From Nocardia carnea NBRC 14403 (GTDB taxonomy: Bacteria; Actinomycetota; Actinomycetes; Mycobacteriales; Mycobacteriaceae): DNA of 64,000 bases. The notes beneath the pieces are model-generated. The model was not told the DNA's origin. It saw only the letters and a program-made list of their open reading frames with translations, and searched no databases. Both the position numbers and the translations under genes were made by a program. Positions 60,101-64,000 of the stretch are shown in pieces. The stretch spans positions 179,512-243,511 of the forward strand of contig NZ_BAFV01000015.1 of assembly GCF_000308515.1 (NCBI RefSeq). Direction: 5' to 3'. The first letter of the stretch is position 1; every line of letters starts with the position of its first letter.

Positions 60101-61874
60101 GTCCCGGCCCACACCGGTGGTGCGCCAGGAGGAGCGACGGGGCACACTGGCTTCCTTGCCTGCCGAAGAGCTGGCGGTGATAGCGCAGCTCGCCGACGAC
60201 CGCGACGGCCGGATCTGGGGCGAGCTGGAAAGCCCCTCGTATCAGGAGAATCTCGAGCAGGCCCTGCGTCGCTCCGGCCGAACGGGTTTCGCCCGGTTCA
60301 AGGATCCGCGAACTTTCACCGCGGTGCCCGGGGGCCGGCCGTTCGGGGAACTCATCAACGGGCCCGGCCGGCGCGGGCCCGGCCGGTACGACAACTGTCA
60401 GGACACCGCGCTGTCGCTGTTTGCCTCCCTGGTGGGTAAACCGCAGGTTGCCGCGCCGCGGATCGGACTGGCACCGGGCAGCCTGTTCACCGGGAAAGCG
60501 CAGGCGCAGCGGTTCGCCGGTAACCGGGTCATTACTTTCGCAGGTTCGGTCCGCGCACAGTTCCGGGCAGCGCACCGGCATATCGCCGCGCTGGGCCCCG
60601 GAACGGCGGTGTATGTCGAGATGAATTGGCACGCAACCGATGACCGTGGCGAGAAGCTGTATCACGCCGACGGATCGCCGAGGTTCGATCGCGGGCACGA
60701 CATCATCGTGGTGGATCCGGTTCAGACAGGTGAGAAACCCGCGGGGCCGGTCTGGTACGACCCACAGATCGGGAAAGGGTACAGTCGCCCGCCCGAAGCG
60801 TTCCTGAAACGGGCGGCAGCGGTGTCCTTCGTCATCGGTACGAACGAGACCGTCGTATCCACCGCGAAACATCGCGCCGCACTCGAGGCGGCACTGAGCG
60901 CGGGCGGCAACGAGTTCGTCCCGCATCGCGATCCCGGTACGTACACCGCGGTCCCCGGCGGCGTGCCCTACGGTGAACTCGTCAACCTCGGCGGCGGTTT
61001 CCCGCCGGGCGGCCGGCTCAGTTTCTACGAGTCGGCGGTGGCAGGGCTGTCCAGTTTCGGTGGCCGGCCGGTATTCGCCGTCCCGAACTGGGATCACCTG
61101 AATCCGGGCGGGCGGCCCCTGCCGGACGAGGCCCTGTACCAGGGCGGCCGCAAACTCGTCGAGGAGATGTTCGGTGCGCCGATCACGGCCCCGCAGGCCG
61201 GTACGCGAGCTCAGCAGCTCACCGAGATCTATGACGAAGTTGTCGAGCTCGGCGTCGGATCGGCAGCCTTCGTCGAGGTGTCCTCCGGTGATCCGCGGAC
61301 TCCGGTCAAGGCGGGGCTCGTGCTGGTACACCCGGAGCCGGATACCGGCGGTGGCCGGCCCATGCCGAAGTGGTGGAACACGATGACGAACGCCACCTAC
61401 TCACACGACGAGGCGCTGGTATTGCTGGCCGAGGCCGGTGACCTCTCCTACGTCGCGGCCGATGCGGAGAGGCTGCGAAACTTCTCGCGCACTGTCAGCT
61501 GGCCGCTGGACCGGAATTCGATCTCGCCCGAACGCCCCGTACGGACGCTGCGGGAGGTCGAGCCGGACTCGGCCGGTCTCGGAACAGCATCCGACGATCC
61601 GGCCGGTACATCCGGGCTTCCGAAAGGCCGGCGGGTTCGGTACCGCGGGCACGGCCGTCCGCAGCGTGTGCGCCCGAAGGAATGGTCGCTGCCCAACGAT
61701 TTCGAGGCTCCGGATTCGGCCGGGAAACCGTGGCTGCCGGAAGGCGCCGTACCGGAAGAGGGGGAGAACACTCCGGAATCCACCGGGCCGGCCGCGGACG
61801 ATCCAGCGGCCTCGGACGGTACCGGCACACCACCGGACGAACCGGAGGTGGACAAACCGTTCACCTTGAACTGA
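53952..61874 (+). CDS. Giant toxin, last segment of the split mega-ORF
   Basis: 2,640 residues from a nominal GTG that sits inside a conserved domain, so this is not a true start. The first residues NCADLTLSSIVTFYG continue the domain begun at 53716 once one A is removed at 53918-53920. Order: papain-fold pair (to 55145; Cys nt 53958), units at 55370-56125 (Cys nt 55599, NCVDC) and 56210-56945, a 21-residue tandem repeat linker (57036-57350), a stretch overlapping an immunity-like gene in another frame (57436-57960), units at 58000-58760 (Cys nt 58236, NCLEC) and 58855-59610, a linker, a papain-fold pair at 60145-61500 (Cys nt 60396, NCQDT), an Arg-rich tail (KGRRVRYRGHGRPQRVRPKE) and the end KPFTLN. 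Confidence 0.65.
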   Translation: MNCADLTLSSIVTFYGVPQTGAGRTGRPPRDYFTYSDMQASQLLGNRSVYFGDPGTRSIAEQYRAAHELIRQLGPGTVAQINNYWQATDVDGRPRSNADGSPKLLGGHGTIAFYPDDGSAGGPIWYDPMSPVWYDPMSQDHGPPEEYMALAGKVNIVVGRPDLYVAALRHRISLREAMSDGAGGFMRYQDPFVPARSGRAYGEFVVFGRGDRRGRVNFSESALAGVSCFLGRPNFAVPSWSYLNPEGREASDAALLEGARDRVKDYFGKPLGPVSPHPQSLPQQIDSAYQQVLRSGTGSVGVAFLASPETTDKTTGQSVPGTDIAAMVLIYPDAGPDGQQRPPVWWDTMTNTRYSQDEIQGLVARTPEFGSISFVSAAGAELLQHLSQPSGFYPAYMFTRESSGDVTGEPAKTAGPADSQPGGGPDSGPVAGVDHAGNQDRHDPAEQQNSTRPGADTAVADVVAPDLQPVPAREPPMQLIDPAQTRFFGPGFLAGLEDPGLQTTLENMMRTPDGEFARYADPSTFPSSADPYGARINPGFGTAVGRAANCVDCVQSGLATFLGLPTTAVPTFPLVQNGVLRWEVPDIGNNRRQRWMLRTPWRGFKNTDLSIPQQFDAVHDMVRSLRPGSAAVVEVDFRVPDPASGGPNTSSPPPPSSHVLLVVYPKPDPAQVGADGKIIDQGPLWWDPQTGAMSRQPINSYVRATTRVRYVPIPPGRSVRAAAPAGRRPAPRQRSHAAGAPPPGPLTAPVHNHPAPPARLADPAWGRRFGVGGLNPTTHHPGVQRVLEDSLRDRAGNFVTGADPQTYPAPNLSYGWMINDGGIGDARLYVDEWDAALAGVSTFLGNPLIAMFRDKQSGTTHRERNIDGLNRALAWLRTGPDNFGVSRPVREQFEALHYWVAALGPGSAALAMRAVSATEPGTGTLRISHFEPVLVIYPEFGGDDQHPPTGPRWWRPSTNEYWDSPPITLIGGTTALTFIALPAGTTVDSSARNPAVLPAPVAAIDDGLIPVEPRQLTAIEPAPGPDQRSELAGDVPLVRAELVGDEPVRSELAGDVPLVRAELVGDEPVRSELAGDVPLVRAELVGDEPVRSELAGDVPRERAELAGDMPVRSELVGDEPPRFELAGDEPSRPEVTEGGEPGYGPDPGADQGSVDYSEGVGNEPTAAHGGAGARTYTGAGAGRPGLPDRPDTDRGMADSADQHRGRSGDGPDGRDVESGGERGNRGGAAVSELVGGDDHRGLHGGGDERPDPAGAADLPAADPGRAPADPGDSGPGRLPGQRPVGSETAGTVHDGDRQTDPATATDDHRRDGGRGMGELVSGTGRDLAGDGDRTVLTPGARSLVPVPNHRVPEPPEQLVDPATSRVFGPGLLAPLEDPALQTDFEDSMRGTDREFVRYADPSTYPAGGTPYGARINPGYGVEPGRFTNCLECVLSGLATFLGHPLVAAPRYPDTVNGVVCPIGPERNGGYRTYSILRTPVNSFDNGNRPVSEQFTALHGYVQSLGPGSAAVVHTVWQAKDPDTGALVYDAAGRPVPGTAHDTLLVYPEPVPANLDEDGNLIDEGPLWWDPQSGEMSHLPPERLTRESVRLEFRAIPPGPTIAGTPEAGRPDSGVPAIARPAPTQQVVLAPVHTRPVPPRRLPDPSKSRRYGHGRLAGLEHPALQTSVEQALRDDSGNFVAGADPATYPSPQNPYGWRINLGGPAGTGREGNKWDAALAGLASFLGFPLAAVPLHPNPGSGRPTGSDEAEGVGRACQWLQSRPNEFSADLDLPDQYTALHTWITMLGPGAAALVFRAIPETDPDTGERVRDEHGKTRISHFEPLVIGYPTRQSKDNPHPPPGPRWWDPANSDSWSHPPEALIADSAGLGFIVVPPGRSVGSALPGAQRVTELPDGESQDSGAVHRGGQFPASAGAGREPDARSTVPNSAESSTTVAAGGSGPFAGMGRRPGADPGLLLPQWDRFRAQVAAARSGQAGSTTQSDGRGRADGVPGSATQPDGRGQAHEVPEPATQPAMGGTATAHLLDSTLLAAGGPLSGVPSQVRARIRRLLSRPTPVVRQEERRGTLASLPAEELAVIAQLADDRDGRIWGELESPSYQENLEQALRRSGRTGFARFKDPRTFTAVPGGRPFGELINGPGRRGPGRYDNCQDTALSLFASLVGKPQVAAPRIGLAPGSLFTGKAQAQRFAGNRVITFAGSVRAQFRAAHRHIAALGPGTAVYVEMNWHATDDRGEKLYHADGSPRFDRGHDIIVVDPVQTGEKPAGPVWYDPQIGKGYSRPPEAFLKRAAAVSFVIGTNETVVSTAKHRAALEAALSAGGNEFVPHRDPGTYTAVPGGVPYGELVNLGGGFPPGGRLSFYESAVAGLSSFGGRPVFAVPNWDHLNPGGRPLPDEALYQGGRKLVEEMFGAPITAPQAGTRAQQLTEIYDEVVELGVGSAAFVEVSSGDPRTPVKAGLVLVHPEPDTGGGRPMPKWWNTMTNATYSHDEALVLLAEAGDLSYVAADAERLRNFSRTVSWPLDRNSISPERPVRTLREVEPDSAGLGTASDDPAGTSGLPKGRRVRYRGHGRPQRVRPKEWSLPNDFEAPDSAGKPWLPEGAVPEEGENTPESTGPAADDPAASDGTGTPPDEPEVDKPFTLN
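54322..54364 (+). repeat. 24-bp tandem duplication coding for WYDPMSP-like repeat
   Basis: TCTGGTATGACCCGATGTC occurs at 54322-54340 and again at 54346-54364, a 24-base step that keeps frame. It doubles the strand that carries the active-site Asp (IWYDPMSPVWYDPMS) of this papain-like unit, so the fold may be disturbed here. Confidence 0.85.
57036..57350 (+). repeat. 63-bp tandem repeats, 21-residue unit, in the mega-ORF
   Basis: Four starts at 57039, 57102, 57165 and 57228, exactly 63 bases apart. The first three units are almost identical; later ones diverge. The unit is SELAGDVPLVRA plus ELVGDEPVR, itself two halves of the E-L-x-G-D-x-P-x-R pattern. It links the Cys-less unit at 56210-56945 to the region of the nested immunity gene. 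Confidence 0.9.
57436..57960 (+). CDS. Immunity-like protein nested in the mega-ORF in another frame
   Basis: 174 residues. GAAGGAG lies seven bases before the ATG. NLPLRTEAQVREHIRELVPD, IGAWLIQPISTEEDRATGRT, SSLVANAETGVVLQYPSWSA, YPRQTRVELLRIQETPDRVD and MVIDKQTRLPQP align through their length with the protein at 61926 (shared YP...V....ET..-V-YRV, V-P-P-E, IDK-x-T, DG-x-WPE). This frame is the real protein: the frame of the giant ORF here reads as Gly/Asp/Arg low complexity. A role as immunity protein is inferred from its place after a toxin unit and its paralogue at the end of the array; I tentatively compare it to the YrhB/Imm35-like group. Confidence 0.75.
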   Translation: MNLPLRTEAQVREHIRELVPDGRDFRIGRIPIGAWLIQPISTEEDRATGRTVGMSSLVANAETGVVLQYPSWSAGMIIEDYTEAVTNGRTPQARQIYPRQTRVELLRIQETPDRVDYRVNVRSEVKPPEQFTMVIDKQTRLPQPTTTDAMVAAAWASWYQEQDGTWPEMGTAQY

Positions 61875-61925
61875 TCCGATAACAGCCGGACCGAAATGGC
61901 CCGCCGCAGGACTGGAGGAAGCGAT

Positions 61926-62465
61926 ATGGCCGAGGTATTGGAAACCGTGGAGGATGTGCAGCGCTACTTGGCCGAGGCCTTCGGCCCGGAGGCGGAGTTC
62001 ACGGTGTACCCGTCCGAGTTCGGGTGGGTGTGCCGGGAGGCTATACCGGCCAACGACCCCGAAGCCGGATTCGGACTGGGGAACTATGTGGTGAACCGGG
62101 TGACCGGCGTGGTCACCGCGCACGCGAGCCTGCACCCGCTGATGATCGCCGAAATGTATGACAACGATATCCGGTCGGCCCGCCCGGTCCAGGGATACCA
62201 GGTGTACCCGCCGACCTGGGAGATGGAGGTGGAGCGGATGCGCGAAACGCCCACGGAAGTGCAGTACCGGGTCCGTGGCGTCTCCCTACAAGTTCCCCCC
62301 GAAGAACCGCCCGTGGAGAACGTGCTGACCATCGACAAGGAAACCTACCGCTACCGCACAGAGGCCGAGAATATTCACGTAACCTGCACACATACCGTCA
62401 GCTGGGCCCAATCCCGGCTGCAGCGAGACGGAGCCTGGCCGGAGGGCGCCCGCTTGCAGGCCTGA
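61926..62465 (+). CDS. Immunity-like protein after the toxin array
   Basis: 179 residues, with GGAGG eight or so bases before the ATG and 51 bases after the mega-ORF stop. TVEDVQRYLAEAFGPEAEFT, SEFGWVCREAIPANDPEAGF, GLGNYVVNRVTGVVTAHASL, MRETPTEVQYRVRGVSLQVP, VENVLTIDKETYRY, QRDGAWPEG. It is paralogous to the nested gene at 57436. The F/YP-x-x-x-GW-x-x-x and V-x-x-x-TG-x-V pattern is like small immunity proteins of the YrhB/Imm35 sort. It would bind and block the papain-like toxin domain in the producer's cytoplasm. It has no signal peptide. Confidence 0.75.
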   Translation: MAEVLETVEDVQRYLAEAFGPEAEFTVYPSEFGWVCREAIPANDPEAGFGLGNYVVNRVTGVVTAHASLHPLMIAEMYDNDIRSARPVQGYQVYPPTWEMEVERMRETPTEVQYRVRGVSLQVPPEEPPVENVLTIDKETYRYRTEAENIHVTCTHTVSWAQSRLQRDGAWPEGARLQA

Positions 62466-62600
62466 CCGGCGGCGGACCTGGCATTGTCGCGCGGAGATGG
62501 CGGCGAGTTCGCTTGCGGGCCACCAGGTATTCAGCGAGGGGCCCCACAATGAGGATGGTTACACGACCCAGGTCCCCGATCCCGTCGGAGCCACACCACG

Positions 62601-64000
62601 ATGAGTTTGTACCTGCCGGAGGAGCTGCGCTGGCTCGGCTGGATCGCGGGGGCACAGTGGCCCGACGGTGACGAGGACAAGGCCTGGGCGGTCTCCGATG
62701 CGTGGGGGGTGGCGAAGGACGCCCTGAATCAGCTGCTCGGTGATATCGATCGGGCCAAAGAAGACGCTATGGCAGCCTATCCGGAGGGCGAAGTCCGCGA
62801 CGCGATGGGCGACCGGTACGAGCAGCTGCGCCGGGGCGAAACGTCGGTGGAAAATCTCGTAAATCTGATGCAGACGCAGCAGGACTCCACCTTCGATATG
62901 GGCACCGAGGTCGAGGCCACCAAACTCACCATCATCATCACCCTGTGCTGGCTGGCCGTCGAAATCGCCTGGGCCTGGCTGTTTCCGCCCACCGCGCCCG
63001 CCGTCGAAGCCGCCGCGATCGCCTCGACCCGATCCATTCTCAAGGTCATCCAGGACTTCGTGCAGAAGACCATCGCGAATATCGCTCAGCGGATGGGCGC
63101 CCCGGTGGCAAAGCGGCATTTCTGGAAAGAACTCGCCAAAGGAAATCTGGTCGCTCCCACTGCGAAGGGGTGGGGCGTGTACGGTGCCCGAGCTTTGGAG
63201 GGGGCCATAGTTCCGATGGCGATCGACGGAACCGTGCAGGTGGCGCAGATCGGGCAAGGCCACCGGCGCGAGTTCAACGTCCAACAGCACCTGCTATCGG
63301 GTCTGGGTGGTGCCGCCGGTGCGATCCCCGCGCGCGAATTCGGCCGTTACTTGGGTGAAGGCATCGAACACATCGGCGGAAGGTATTTGAACAACGCCCT
63401 CGGGCGGACAGCGAACGGAATGTTCATCGGCGCGACCGCCGATATGTTCGGCGCGGTGTTCGGAAACCTGGCGACCGCAATCGCATCGGGCGGCGACTTC
63501 TCGATGTTCGCGAACGCCGCGGGCTGGGTCGGAAACGCAGCCCAGGGCGGAATCGTGGGTGGCGTCCGCGGTGCCTCGGCATACAACAGCTATGTGCCGA
63601 AGACCACCGACGGATTCACGAATATGTCGGCCTTCCGGAAGAACTCGTGGATACACGGCAACACCTGGTTCTTCTCCAAGTACGAAGGACCGGGTGCGTT
63701 CGCTGTCCGGGACCAGCCCGGTGGTAGTGGCGCTGCCGGCGGACCGGGCGAGGAGCGGAACGGCGGTTCCGGAGGTAGGTCTGCACCGGGTACGCCGCCG
63801 GGTTCGCCGGCTGTGTCGGTGGGTGGTCCGCCTGGTACGCCGGTGGGCACGCCGCCGGGTTCGCCGGCTGCGTCGGTCGGTGGTCCGCCGGGCACACCGG
63901 TGGGTACGCCGCCGGGTACGCCGCCGGGTTCGCCGGCTGCGTCGGTGGGTGGTCCGCCGGGTTCGCCGCCCGGAACGCCGGTGGGTACGCCGCCGGGTTC
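62601..64000 (+). CDS. CpnT-like toxin, N-terminal part (runs off the window)
   Basis: 466 residues are visible. MSLYLPEELRWLGWIAGAQW through about 340 is the WXG100-like ESX N-terminus, the hydrophobic stretch IIITLCWLAVEIAWAWLFPP included, closely matching the gene at 37744. Then a Pro/Gly/Thr linker begins (GTPPGSPAASVGGPPGTPVG), still open at the right edge. The toxic tip lies outside. It stands 135 bases after the immunity-like gene on the same strand, so it is probably the next toxin of a series. Confidence 0.88.
   Translation, partial: MSLYLPEELRWLGWIAGAQWPDGDEDKAWAVSDAWGVAKDALNQLLGDIDRAKEDAMAAYPEGEVRDAMGDRYEQLRRGETSVENLVNLMQTQQDSTFDMGTEVEATKLTIIITLCWLAVEIAWAWLFPPTAPAVEAAAIASTRSILKVIQDFVQKTIANIAQRMGAPVAKRHFWKELAKGNLVAPTAKGWGVYGARALEGAIVPMAIDGTVQVAQIGQGHRREFNVQQHLLSGLGGAAGAIPAREFGRYLGEGIEHIGGRYLNNALGRTANGMFIGATADMFGAVFGNLATAIASGGDFSMFANAAGWVGNAAQGGIVGGVRGASAYNSYVPKTTDGFTNMSAFRKNSWIHGNTWFFSKYEGPGAFAVRDQPGGSGAAGGPGEERNGGSGGRSAPGTPPGSPAVSVGGPPGTPVGTPPGSPAASVGGPPGTPVGTPPGTPPGSPAASVGGPPGSPPGTPVGTPPG
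63788..64000 (+). repeat. About 57-bp repeats coding for a Pro/Gly linker, open at the edge
   Basis: At least three copies of a 19-residue unit (GSPAASVGGPPGTPVGTPP with small changes) run into the window edge. The unit holds shorter internal PGTPVGTPPG repeats. Recent expansion is likely because the copies differ by only a few bases. Confidence 0.85.

Noticed and set aside
63788..64000. Elastin-like or collagen-like structural protein from the Pro/Gly repeats
   Set aside because: The repeats follow a full WXG100-like ESX N-terminus, so they are the linker of a CpnT-like toxin rather than a structural fibre.

Overview
The window is high-GC DNA with mostly short intergenic gaps and many GTG starts. 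It carries ESX (type VII secretion) accessory genes (EspG, two WXG100 proteins, a PPE-like protein, a DUF3558-type lipoprotein), an XRE-DUF5753/DUF397 pair and several giant toxins with a CpnT-like ESX N-terminus. Together these point to a mycolic-acid actinobacterium, most likely Nocardia or a close relative. No rRNA, tRNA or CRISPR array was seen.

Layout. 1-3.0 kb: the end of an ATPase gene, a TetR regulator with a palindromic operator and a coupled membrane protein, an AraC-type regulator, and a hotdog thioesterase. 3.2-8.5 kb: a first CpnT-like polymorphic toxin whose C-terminus resembles the plant IQM (calmodulin-binding protein) domain, followed by a small gene that carries the same domain again. 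This stretch is visibly poorer in GC. 8.5-9.9 kb: a broken helicase-associated repeat gene. 10.0-17.5 kb: an ESX accessory cluster on the minus strand, interrupted by an XRE/DUF397 pair, two tiny ORFs and a Uma2 nuclease; one member of the cluster (a pentapeptide protein) is frameshifted. 17.7-24.6 kb: an SDR enzyme and an Lrp regulator divergent from a branched-chain 2-oxoacid dehydrogenase operon (E1-alpha, E1-beta, E2), then a sulfurtransferase and a secreted HNH nuclease. 24.6-31.4 kb: a small unknown protein, a SNF2 helicase with its SWIM partner, an amidohydrolase and a DUF2157-like membrane protein. 31.6-36.3 kb: a valine-degradation operon (mmsA, isobutyryl-CoA dehydrogenase, 3-hydroxyisobutyryl-CoA hydrolase, mmsB). 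With the bkd operon it covers most of the route from 2-oxoisovalerate to propionyl-CoA. 36.7-37.5 kb: a Stealth-like sugar-phosphate transferase.

37.7-64 kb is the most unusual part. One gene of about 24.1 kb, currently split into three ORFs by two single-base insertions, would encode about 8,042 residues once repaired. It has an ESX-targeting N-terminus, a long Gly/Ser/Pro linker, and 22 copies of a papain-fold/glutamine-deamidase-like unit. Nine copies keep an NC-x-DC-like cysteine motif; thirteen have lost the cysteine, often with N-x-W-D-A in its place. Linkers between units are Asp/Ser-rich and carry three nuclear-localisation-like basic motifs. An immunity-like gene lies inside the third ORF in another frame. 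Its paralogue follows the array, and then a further CpnT-like toxin starts and runs off the window. The whole looks like a secreted polymorphic-toxin island in which cassettes have piled up in one reading frame instead of being left as orphans. Several features hint at a eukaryotic host or predator as target, but that is inference.
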